Source: Glycine soja
Lineage: Eukaryota > Streptophyta > Magnoliopsida > Fabales > Fabaceae
Direction of reading: 5' to 3'
Length of the DNA: 64,000 bases
Assembly (NCBI RefSeq): GCF_004193775.1
Contig: NC_041004.1
Location: 5,603,309-5,667,308 of the forward strand
Shown here: positions 32,804-43,269 of the stretch, one piece after another
Layout of the letters: the number at the start of each line of letters is the position of its first letter
Numbering within the stretch: position 1 is the stretch's first letter
The notes under the pieces: generated by a model
Told to the model about the DNA's origin: nothing
Databases searched by the model: none
The model's input: only the letters and a program-made list of their open reading frames with translations
Made by a program: the position numbers and the translations under genes

Positions 32804-35800
32804 ATGGCTGAGGCAGTTGGTGGTGCATTCCTCTCTGCTTTCCTTGATGTTGTGTTCGACAAGCTGTCTACAGATGAGGTTGTTGACTTCATCCGTGGAA
32901 AGAAGCTTGACCTCAATTTGCTTGAGAACTTGAAGAGCACTCTGAGAGTGGTTGGAGCTGTGCTTGATGATGCTGAGAAGAAACAAATCAAACTCTCCAG
33001 TGTCAACCAGTGGCTCATTGAGGTCAAAGATGCTCTCTATGAGGCCGATGACTTGCTGGATGAAATTTCTACCAAATCTGCAACTCAAAAGAAGGTAAGT
33101 AAAGTGCTTTCTCGCTTTACTGATAGGAAAATGGCCAGTAAGTTGGAAAAAATAGTTGACAAATTAGATAAAGTTTTAGGAGGCATGAAGGGTCTTCCTT
33201 TGCAAGTGATGGCAGGGGAGATGAACGAGTCATGGAATACTCAGCCAACGACATCACTGGAAGATGGATATGGCATGTATGGTAGGGATACAGACAAGGA
33301 GGCCATAATGAAGTTGTTGTTGTCAGATGATAGCAGTGATGGTGTACTAGTGTCTGTGATCGCTATTGTAGGCATGGGTGGGGTTGGAAAAACCACTTTA
33401 GCCCGATCTGTGTTCAACAATGACAATTTGAAGCAGATGTTTGATTTAAATGCATGGGTTTGTGTTTCTGATCAATTTGATATTGCTAAGGTCACAAAAA
33501 CTATGATAGAGCAAATCACGCAAGAGTCATGTAAATTGAATGATCTAAACTTGCTTCAACTTGAATTGATGGACAAACTGAAAGTTAAAAAATTCTTAAT
33601 TGTCTTGGATGATGTATGGATCGAGGATTATGAGAATTGGAGTAATCTTACAAAACCATTTCTACATGGGAAAAGGGGAAGTAAAATTCTCTTGACGACC
33701 CGCAATGAAAATGTAGTGAATGTAGTCCCTTACCATATTGTTCAAGTTTATCCTCTAAGTAAATTGTCAAATGAAGATTGTTGGCTAGTGTTTGCAAACC
33801 ATGCATTTCCCCCCTCAGAATCAAGTGGGGAGGATAGAAGAGCTTTAGAAGAAATTGGAAGGGAGATTGTTAAAAAGTGTAATGGATTGCCTTTAGCAGC
33901 ACGGTCACTTGGAGGTATGTTGAGAAGAAAGCATGCTATTAGGGATTGGAATAATATACTTGAAAGTGACATTTGGGAACTTCCTGAAAGTCAGTGTAAA
34001 ATTATTCCAGCCTTGAGAATTAGTTATCAATATCTCCCTCCACATTTAAAACGATGCTTTGTTTATTGTTCATTATACCCTAAAGATTATGAATTTCAAA
34101 AGAATGACTTGATCTTGTTGTGGATGGCTGAAGATCTTTTGAAGCTTCCAAACAGAGGAAAGGCGTTAGAAGTTGGTTACGAGTATTTTGATGATTTAGT
34201 TTCTAGATCATTTTTTCAACGTTCAAGTAATCGAACTTGGGGCAATTATTTTGTAATGCATGACCTCGTGCATGATCTAGCATTATACCTTGGTGGAGAA
34301 TTCTATTTCAGATCAGAAGAACTTGGAAAAGAAACCAAGATTGGTATAAAGACTCGTCATTTGTCAGTTACAAAGTTCAGTGATCCAATCTCAGATATTG
34401 AAGTTTTTGACAAACTACAATTTTTGAGAACTTTATTGGCAATTGATTTTAAAGATTCTTCATTCAACAAGGAAAAGGCACCAGGTATTGTAGCGTCGAA
34501 GCTTAAGTGCTTGAGAGTTTTATCATTTTCTCGCTTTGCAAGTCTGGATGTTTTGCCTGATTCAATAGGTAAATTGATCCATTTGCGTTATTTAAATCTA
34601 TCTCATACAAGTATAAAAACACTGCCGGAGTCATTGTGTAATTTGTACAATCTACAAACTCTGGTGTTGTCTGGTTGCAGATTGTTGACCAGGTTGCCTA
34701 CTGACATGGAAAATCTTGTAAACTTGTGTCATCTTCATATTTATGGTACTCGTATAGAAGAGATGCCTAGAGGAATGGGAATGTTAAGTCATTTGCAGCA
34801 TTTGGATTTCTTTATTGTGGGCAAGCATAAAGAGAACGGAATCAAAGAACTGGGGACACTTTCAAATCTTCATGGTTCGCTTTCTATTAGGAATTTGGAG
34901 AATGTAACCAGAAGCAATGAAGCATTGGAGGCTAGGATGCTGGATAAGAAGCACATTAATGATTTATCCTTGGAATGGTCTAATGGCACCGACTTCCAAA
35001 CTGAATTAGATGTACTGTGCAAATTAAAACCTCACCAAGGCCTGGAATCTCTAACAATATGGGGTTATAATGGAACCATATTTCCAGATTGGGTGGGAAA
35101 TTTTTCCTACCACAACATGACATATCTAAGTTTACGTGATTGTAATAACTGTTGTGTGCTTCCTTCACTTGGGCAACTACCGTGTCTTAAGTACCTCGTT
35201 ATTTCAAAATTGAATTCACTGAAGACGGTTGATGCAGGGTTTTACAAAAATGAAGATTGTTCTTCTGTGACACCCTTTTCTTCCCTTGAAACTCTAGAAA
35301 TTGATAACATGTTTTGCTGGGAGTTGTGGAGTACCCCTGAGTCAGACGCCTTTCCTCTACTCAAGTCTCTTAGAATAGAGGATTGCCCCAAACTAAGGGG
35401 AGATTTGCCAAATCACCTTCCTGCTCTGGAAACACTTAAAATTAAAAATTGCGAGCTTCTTGTCTCTTCTCTCCCAAGGGCTCCCATCCTTAAGGGCTTA
35501 GAGATATGTAACAGCAATAATGTATCGTTGAGTCCAATGGTGGAGTCCATGATCGAGGCCATCACCAGCATCGAGCCAACTTGCCTCCAACATTTAACAT
35601 TGAGTTATTGTTCGTCAGCCATATCTTTTCCGGGTGGTCGTCTACCTGCATCTCTGAAGGATCTGCATATCAGCTATATTAAAAATCTGGAATTCCCGAC
35701 CCAACACAAACACGATTTACTGGAATCACTGTCACTATACAATAGTTGTGATTCTCTCACGTCTCTTCCATTGGCTACCTTTCCAAATCTCAAAACTCTC

Positions 35801-36490
35801 CAAATCGAAAACTGTGAAAATATGGAATCTCTTTTGGTTTCAGGGGCAGAGTCATTTAAGAGTCTGTGTTCTTTGAGAATTTGCGGATGCCCCAACTTTG
35901 TATCATTCTGGAGAGAAGGATTGCCTGCGCCCAATTTGACTCGAATTGAAGTTTCAAATTGCGACAAGTTGAAGTCATTACCTGACAAAATGAGTAGTCT
36001 TTTCCCAAAGTTAGAATATCTTAACATAGGCGACTGCCCAGAAATTGAGTCGTTTCCAGAAGGGGGTATGCCACCTAACCTGAGAACAGTTTGGATTTTC
36101 AATTGTGAGAAACTACTGAGCGGCCTAGCATGGCCATCCATGGGCATGCTTACCCATCTCACTGTTGGGGGTCCATGTGATGGCATCAAGTCATTCCCTA
36201 AGGAGGGTTTGCTGCCTCCCTCCCTTACATCTTTGAAGCTATATAAGTTGTCAAATCTGGAGATGTTGGACTGCACGGGGCTTCTCCATCTCACATCCCT
36301 CCAACAATTATTCATCAGCGGATGTCCTTTGCTGGAGAGTATGGCTGGAGAAAGGCTTCCTGTCTCTCTAATAAAATTAACCATAAGCGGATGTCCTTTG
36401 CTGGAAAAACAATGCCGCAGGAAGCACCCTCAAATTTGGCCTAAAATATCCCACATCCGTCACATTAAAGTTGACTATAGATGGATTTAG
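32804..36490 (+). CDS. Intact CC-NB-LRR (CNL) disease-resistance protein, RPP13-like / Rps1-k type; unit 3
   Basis: A single-exon gene of 1228 residues, the usual size for this class. ATG at 32804 is the first in frame and matches the other copy (MAEAVGGAFLSAF). The Rx-type coiled coil is at about 1-160, with EADDLLDE at 80-87. NB-ARC motifs are: P-loop GMGGVGKTT at 190-198, kinase-2 LDDVW at 268-272, RNBS-B GSKILLTTR at about 291, GLPLAA at 361-366, and MHD at 485-487. All key residues are present, so ATP/ADP switching should work. LRRs run from about 560 to 1215. The role is cytoplasmic immune receptor: the coiled coil signals and the LRR recognises. Resemblance to soybean Rps1-k (Phytophthora sojae resistance) is from memory, and the pathogen recognised is unknown. 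It lacks 14 LRR residues that the unit 2 copy has. Regulation may be through the W-box upstream. Confidence 0.96.
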   Translation: MAEAVGGAFLSAFLDVVFDKLSTDEVVDFIRGKKLDLNLLENLKSTLRVVGAVLDDAEKKQIKLSSVNQWLIEVKDALYEADDLLDEISTKSATQKKVSKVLSRFTDRKMASKLEKIVDKLDKVLGGMKGLPLQVMAGEMNESWNTQPTTSLEDGYGMYGRDTDKEAIMKLLLSDDSSDGVLVSVIAIVGMGGVGKTTLARSVFNNDNLKQMFDLNAWVCVSDQFDIAKVTKTMIEQITQESCKLNDLNLLQLELMDKLKVKKFLIVLDDVWIEDYENWSNLTKPFLHGKRGSKILLTTRNENVVNVVPYHIVQVYPLSKLSNEDCWLVFANHAFPPSESSGEDRRALEEIGREIVKKCNGLPLAARSLGGMLRRKHAIRDWNNILESDIWELPESQCKIIPALRISYQYLPPHLKRCFVYCSLYPKDYEFQKNDLILLWMAEDLLKLPNRGKALEVGYEYFDDLVSRSFFQRSSNRTWGNYFVMHDLVHDLALYLGGEFYFRSEELGKETKIGIKTRHLSVTKFSDPISDIEVFDKLQFLRTLLAIDFKDSSFNKEKAPGIVASKLKCLRVLSFSRFASLDVLPDSIGKLIHLRYLNLSHTSIKTLPESLCNLYNLQTLVLSGCRLLTRLPTDMENLVNLCHLHIYGTRIEEMPRGMGMLSHLQHLDFFIVGKHKENGIKELGTLSNLHGSLSIRNLENVTRSNEALEARMLDKKHINDLSLEWSNGTDFQTELDVLCKLKPHQGLESLTIWGYNGTIFPDWVGNFSYHNMTYLSLRDCNNCCVLPSLGQLPCLKYLVISKLNSLKTVDAGFYKNEDCSSVTPFSSLETLEIDNMFCWELWSTPESDAFPLLKSLRIEDCPKLRGDLPNHLPALETLKIKNCELLVSSLPRAPILKGLEICNSNNVSLSPMVESMIEAITSIEPTCLQHLTLSYCSSAISFPGGRLPASLKDLHISYIKNLEFPTQHKHDLLESLSLYNSCDSLTSLPLATFPNLKTLQIENCENMESLLVSGAESFKSLCSLRICGCPNFVSFWREGLPAPNLTRIEVSNCDKLKSLPDKMSSLFPKLEYLNIGDCPEIESFPEGGMPPNLRTVWIFNCEKLLSGLAWPSMGMLTHLTVGGPCDGIKSFPKEGLLPPSLTSLKLYKLSNLEMLDCTGLLHLTSLQQLFISGCPLLESMAGERLPVSLIKLTISGCPLLEKQCRRKHPQIWPKISHIRHIKVDYRWI

Positions 36491-39400
36491 TGACCAAGGA
36501 TGAGCACCGGGTAATTCTCCTTCTTTGACCTACTTCATCGTCTTCTAAGTCTAACCAAACAAAATTATTTCAGTCAAGGATATCTTTCTTTTCATGTCTT
36601 TTTATTCTCACAGTTAATTTATTCATTTCATTCAACAAGTGTTATTACCCTGAAGAAATGTTATTAATCAATGCCATTGTATTTGAACTTTCTCAATATA
36701 TCGGCAATCATGGTGGTTGTTTCATCTTGTTACATTCTCTGTCAGTGTTCAAAGTGTAATTGGGTGTACTTTGTTTTTCAGATATGATAGATTGTCCTGT
36801 AGAAACTGCACCTGTCAATGGATATGAATTCAACTTTGAACAAGATCTAAATGGAACTTCTGATTTAATTGACGTGACACTGATGCTTTCTAAACACATG
36901 AATTAGAAACTGAAAAGCTTTTCATTGCATACAATAGAGAGGATGAAAAGCTATATCAGGACAACTACATGGGAAGATCTCAGATCTTTCGACAAGCCAT
37001 GCTGTCTTCCTAGGTATACTGGCAGATTATTGAAAATGTTGCATATCCTTTAACTGCTATCCATTTAAAATTCTCTGCTAGAACATATCTGAGGTTTTGC
37101 TTTTTCCATTATTATTCTGTTGTAGGAAATTGTCATATACTGCTCCCTAGGCAGGTCATCACTTTTGTGTTTGATGCAAAGATGGATATATATAGGTGGA
37201 ACACTTCTGAAAGGTTTATCCCAATATGTACAGGTTGAATTTCTCATACTGCTTGAATCTATGAATTTTTGCAAGTTTGGTCAGTAAGCAAAATGCTCAA
37301 AGTAGCCTGTACATGTTATTAAATGTGAATTCTGTTACATACTACTGATTTGCCCTTACACCAGTGCACTGAATGGGAAAGAACTGGAAGAAAGGAAATC
37401 TTACATTCAAAGCTTTTGATGCAAAACATAAGAGGGAAGGTGGTGGTTTCATCTGTGTGGAAGGTTTCCATGATGTTCTCAGAGATCAAACTTTCAAACT
37501 TGCATAACCAAAGTTTGAGCACCTTAACGGTAAAGGCTTCATTGTATGAAATGAGTTCTGGCAAGTGATTTTCAAATAAAAACAACTTGGGAAGTTTGAA
37601 GGAAGAATGATATCTGATGGGTAAGGTCATTCATCTTTACCATACTAAAGGTCAAACATCTCTGCATATTCTGTCTTTCTCACAAATTTTTCTGTCAAAA
37701 ACTTATGTTGCCATTTTCTCCTGGGTTGGATCATTTACATCTCCAATATGTAATTCACAGTGTTTCAATCACATGCTAGAGATGCTTTGAAGAAAAATCA
37801 CATTAGTAGATGCAAAGTTATGCAAATATATATTGTGGAAAATATTATTGTCAGGAAAGCTTTCAAGTAAAACACCAGAAAGCTCATATTTATGCGTGTA
37901 AAGCTGATCTTCCAGGGCAAAAGGAGGAGGAAGCGAGGGCGCAATCAGCTGATGGCAGAGTGTTTAAGATTGTTCCATGGCACCATCTGGAGCATAGCAC
38001 CAGCAACTCCCTGAGCATACAGGCCTTAAGCCATGATTTGACTGGTTCAGATAGGTAATAATTACTGAATTCAAGACACTAAAGCTTCTTATTCTATGAG
38101 GGTTCATATAAAATTGATAAGGGTTTAGATCTTGCTAGTAATACCAAGGATTCGTGAACCAACTGAACAATCACACCATGGATGATTTGAAATAACAAAG
38201 TAAATTGCAGTTCCTGTCTAACATCTCTAGGAAATTTTCCAAAACATAAGTTCAACAAGGAAAAAAAAAGAAGATAGAAAAAATAAGACAATGTTGTTTT
38301 CTTCTTAATCTTATATTTTATTGTTTCTCCCATGCCTTGCATCAATTTTGTAACCTATGTGAAACTTGGATGATTTAAAACACAATAATTACAATGAACA
38401 AGGAATAGAAACTATAGGGTCTTGGGTAGGAGATTGTGGTCTATCTGAGAAGCAAAGTCCTGATTTCAGTCTTTACCTAGAATTCATCAAGCTTATCATT
38501 CTCTAAGCTGATTTATTAGGCAATTGTCTTTGTTCTTTCTCATTCTTGTTTCTTATTTCCCTCTAAATTGGGCTCAGAGCTTTGTTCTTACTCATTGTTT
38601 CTTATTTTCCTTTAGATCATATTTTCAAAAGTTGTTCATGTCATTGCATGCAATGTTTGCTTTCACCCAAAGGGGTGGCTTTGATCAAATTGACAAGGAT
38701 GATTCCAACCTACCTCTGGATACAGCTCCTATTAAGCATGTCACGCAGGTATGCTGTCACATAATTGAAAAGTGTTATCATGGCTCTAACTACTTGTTAT
38801 AAATTCTCTGCCACTACAAGTTTTCATCCGAGTTGGGTTATTATCTTTTTGGTCTTTCATCTTTTGTGAATATCCGTTTTTAGTTTCATAATTTTTTTTT
38901 CTTTTTTAGTCCCAAAAAAAATATTATTTTATTTTTTGTTTTGAACATATGTAGTATTTTTTAGGTACTAAAAATGAAACAAAAAAAATTGAGGGACTAT
39001 AAACAAAAAAAAAAATTATAGACTAAGACCAGTCAAAAGATTAAGAAGGACTAAAAACAATCGCAAAAGACGAAGCAAGTTAAATAAATCCTATTGATAC
39101 TATTTTACTAATATTGTGTTACAGGAAACTATAAATTTACAATTTATATTATAATACAAAAATATTTATCTTTATTTATATTCTTTTGAAAATATTCAAA
39201 TTCAATTTAAAAATAAGTATGAAAATGAAAAATTAAACAGAGATAAAAGTTTTATAAAAAAATTTAAAATATCTTGTTGAAAAAAAACTAAAAATACTTT
39301 AGTTGAAGAATATCTCTTAAAAAAATATTTTCCGATACAGGAAACTCATTTCATTTCAGATAAAACTATAAAATTTACTATAAAAGAAGGCAACTAATGT

Positions 39401-39733
39401 GTTTATCCGTTACTCACAACACAACTAAAATATAGCTGTGGACTTAAGTTTTTCGATTCGACATTAACTACAAATACAAAACAGTATTAGTTAGATAACG
39501 ATCATTTTAATCTAAAATAGAACTGAGCCAGTTTAAATACTTAACTTACAATCCAAATTAAGTCTGTGGTGACAATTGCAAACAAATTAAAAACTGAAAT
39601 ACTACTACACATAAAAGACAAAGCCCCAACATTTTTTTTAATTCCAATTCAAGGTTTAATCATCCAATTTTTCTCATAAACGCAGACTTCTTCCTTGCAT
39701 GCATGCAATTTTTCCTTCCCTTGTTTTCTCTAG
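36491..39733. other. CNL-PP2C spacer, unit 3
   Basis: Non-coding duplicate of 13520-20622 without the gypsy element. It contains a 1.0-kb part (36855-37895) lacking in unit 2 but related to 31730-32260. At about 37893-38058 and 38640-38748 are exon-like stretches also present in unit 2 (the second with QRGGFDQIDKDDSNLPLDTA and a GT donor). I do not recognise their gene. The empty target site of the gypsy insertion is at about 38085-38100. Confidence 0.6.
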
Positions 39734-40974
39734 GACAAAAGTTATCACAGTGCATACGTGACAATCTACCCTCAAAACTCTCAGCATCAATCAAACAGTC
39801 ACAAGAAAAGGCCATGAAACATATGATGCTAATGCCACAAAATGGTGGCAGTCGTGGTGATGTCCATGTTGAGGATAACCAAAACATGTCCTTTCCGTCG
39901 TGGGAGGGAACCTTTATGAGGTGGTTCAGTGAAATAGATGAAAAGCTTGCTAAGAACATTGACACTGATGGATTTCGTGGCGGTAGCACTTCTGTATCTG
40001 TAATCAAACAGGTATAACTAGACCATCACAATTACATTACCTTCTTGCCAATGTTGCTTTTGCAATTATGTTTTTTCTTTTTTTTGTGAATACTTTTGCA
40101 ACAATGTTATAACCACATCTTTTTCCCCCTTTAAATTTCAGGGTGACCAAGTAATAATTGGCAATGTGGGGGATTCTCGTGCAGTTCTTTGCAGAAGAGC
40201 ACCTGACAATCACCTTATTCCTGTTCAACTTACTGTTGACTTGACTCCAGATATTCCAAGTATGTTTTGGTATTACCTATTCTTAGTTTCCAAATCTTAC
40301 AACCCTTTTGAGTTTATTTGGTTAAATTGTCTAATTAAGCCATATTCATTAAGAACTTATTAGATGAGAGTTTCTTTCAGGACTTCTTTGGGTAAGTTTA
40401 TCCAAAACCACTTATGCACATACTAGTTTGTAAAAGCTCTCTCATCTTTTAGAGAAACTATACAAGAGAGTTTCTACAATTTAGCTTATGGAGAAACTCA
40501 TTTCATTTCTTTTTCTTATTTTTTTTCTCCTAAAAGTGCTTCCAGATAAGTTTATCCAAACAGACCCTAAAAGCTTGATTGTATAACTTAGTAAATAAGC
40601 TAACCAAACTTATTTTGATAACCTTCTTTTTGAAATTTAATTGAAATAAGCTAAAAATATTCTACTGAATGGCCATATGCTACTTCTACAAGTCCAAATA
40701 AGTTTTATGAAATTCTTCCTAATGTCCCTTGGTCTGTGTCTAACTAGCTTTTCTTCCTCAATGTCACTCAGGAGAAGCTATGAGAATTTTTGCTGTAGAA
40801 GAAGATCCTACTGTAAACAGAGTATGGATGCCTAAAAGGGACTGCCCTGGACTGGCTATGGCAAGAGCCTTTAGAAATTTTTGCCTAAAAGACTATGGTG
40901 TCGCCTCAGTCCCTGATGTGTCTTAAAGAAAACTTACCAAGGAGGATAAGTGTGTGGTTTTGGCTTCTGATGGG
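39734..40974 (+). pseudogene. PP2C protein phosphatase pseudogene, unit 3, last exon lost
   Basis: Three exons with good GT-AG borders: 39734-40011 (QCIRDNLPSKLSASIKQ ... GFRGGSTSVSVIKQ), 40142-40259 (GDQVIIGNVGDSRAVLCRRA) and 40772-40974 (MRIFAVEEDPTVNRVWMPKR, then CPGLAMARAF and VVLASDG). GSTSV, GDSRA and ASDG are the PP2C core motifs. A TAA replaces the Tyr codon after VPDVS. Exon one has lost 1 base near 39830 (MKH, then out of register), and the final exon found at 26828-26995 in unit 2 is deleted here, with the join near 41518. No complete N-terminus is seen. It cannot make an active phosphatase. Confidence 0.88.
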
Positions 40975-42984
40975 GTAAGCATTTTCATATCAGGATGTCA
41001 ACTTCGAATTTTGGATTTTGATTCTTGAGTAATCAGTTACACGAACAGAACAATCATTGTTAGTGTTTAAGTTATGCTCAATTGTCGTATTCCTCTCAAT
41101 CCAAATATGTTTGCAAATATTTGATCAAATAGTGTAAGAAAAGAAATAACCAAGAAGGTTAAATGAATTAACAGCATGTAGTTTCCACACATACGTGTTT
41201 AGTTCATATTGGACAAAAATTAGATGCAGTTAGTTCTATAAGTGCTTTTGTTGTTGTCTTTCAATTAGAATTGGAGTTTCACCTAGTAATCCGTGTAATA
41301 AAGGTTTCAATTAAAAGTCAACATAGACTACTAAGGTGAAATCCAATTTTGATTGAAGAACAATGTTAAAAGCACCTGTAAAACTGTATCTAAGTTTTGT
41401 CCCAACATATTTGGCACAAAGAATAGCTTATTTTTATCAATTTCCTAAGAGAGCTTTTAATCAATAAACAACAGCCAATTAACTTCTCAAAATTTATCCC
41501 AACCAAAAAGGTCTAAATTTTCTTGACATGTAAATACTGAAATTGTAGATATGGCAATAGTATGGTAGAATCAAAAGGAAGAATGGGATGCTCTTGGAGG
41601 GTTCTCCAGAGCGAACTTTGAATCATAGATTGCAATCACCTCAGTACCTCAAGGAGGGTTGAAGCTGATCACTAACTCAGCCAGAAACTCCCCGAATCCA
41701 AGGGCTAGTGCTACTAACAAGTTAACAATTGTACGGCCAGAAGATTTTGCTTTTGACACAATCCCAGAAGATGGCAATTATTTTAGCCTTCTAATTCTGG
41801 TGTGATTACGTGCAAGACTTCTTTTCTATCTGCCTAAGACCAACATTGATCAGTTTTAGCAGTCTATATTATGGTACCATAAAAGTTTTCTTTTTTCTGG
41901 CTTGGGTTCTAAAGAGTTCAATGAAGAACTAAGCAGCACCTACTTTTCTATTTATCTTCAATTATTTCCTAGTGTCCTGTGTTGACACTAACATTCAGCA
42001 TAAAACATTACTAGACACTAGTTTGGAATTTTACATACCAAGAATATAGTATTAATAGATTGCTGATAATTCAGAGGGGTTATACTATTGCTGAGCATTT
42101 TGAAGCTTAAGAATGAATCTACAAAAGTAAAAAGTGATCAATTAACAACCCAGCGTAAGGTCTTTTTTTTTTTTTTAAGCTGAAGGAAATGAAATTTTAT
42201 TAATAACTTTCAGAACTTCTGGAAAGAGATTACAACACCAAAAAAATGCTATTTGGCCGAAAAGCATGCCTTAGAATTATAAACAGCAGCACCAAAGTTG
42301 GAAAAAAAAAGGTTAAAATATATTTTGTATTTTTAATAAATATTTAAATTTTATATTTGTTTTCTGATAAAAAAATTACGTTGAGTCTCTAATAAAAAAA
42401 ATTCATTTTTCGTTAGTCTTTTCAAATAGGCTAATAACAAATAAAAAATAATTATCATGAAAACAACACATAATTTTTTAATTTATTATGGACTAAAGTA
42501 AAATATCAACGATAAAAAAACAAAATATTAATGCTTAAACATAAAATTAAAATATTTATTAAAAATCATAGAAATATATTAGCCTAGAAAACAAAATAAA
42601 GGCAGGCCTCCTAACAAATTAACCATGATGAAAAGATACATCTTTGAGGGACCACCATATGTATTTTGCCTCACCACGTGGAGCTTCTACAGTTCACCAG
42701 CTGATTGTCTTCATATAAGCAGCGCCATGATACATCAGTAACAAGCATGAGAAAAGATAAAGAAACCCAAACCCATCTTCACTGCTCCCAGCTTTGTCAA
42801 GACTTATTTTACCTTCAAAATCAGAGTTTGACTTCATGAAAAGCTTGATACTTAAAAATCAGATCAAAAATTGCGTAACTATTATATCTGATACAACAGA
42901 TAAACTGTATAAAATTCTGGTGTTGAAATGTGATCCCGTTGAAAAAAGGGTAACTTGAAATAACCCTCCCTTCCCCAACTATAA
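40975..42984. other. PP2C-downstream spacer, unit 3
   Basis: Aligns with 26271-28265 in unit 2 apart from the deleted last PP2C exon. Contains a T-run at about 42163-42177 and AT-rich stretches. From about 42790 it holds unit-3-specific sequence up to the copia target. No gene seen. Confidence 0.6.
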
Positions 42985-43180
42985 TATTACAGTTGTATAA
43001 AAGGATGAAAGTTAGTTAGCATAATCGGCAATTAGTTAGAATTAAAGTTAGTTAATGATTCTGTTAAGCTGAAGTTAGTTACTGATTCTGTTAAGCTGAT
43101 TTGTATATAACCTTGTATCTCTTTGTTACCTATGAATAAGAATTTGAGAATTCACTTATTACTCATATCTCTTTGTTAAT
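42985..43180 (+). repeat. 5' LTR of degenerate copia element
   Basis: About 196 bp. It contains the internal word GTTACTGATTCTGTTAAGCTG in near-tandem form. The limits are uncertain by one or two bases. Confidence 0.7.
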
Positions 43181-43269
43181 ATGGTATCAGCATAGATAAA
43201 CTTTTACCGCTTTCTCTGATCCCTTTCTAGCACTTCTTCTCCTATTCTTCGATTCTTCGAAGTTCCCCC

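Noticed and set aside
38600..38748. Assignment of the QRGGFDQIDKDD stretch as first PP2C exon
   Set aside because: Its phase does not join the next exon in the PP2C frame, and I do not recognise it as PP2C; left as an unknown exon-like fragment.
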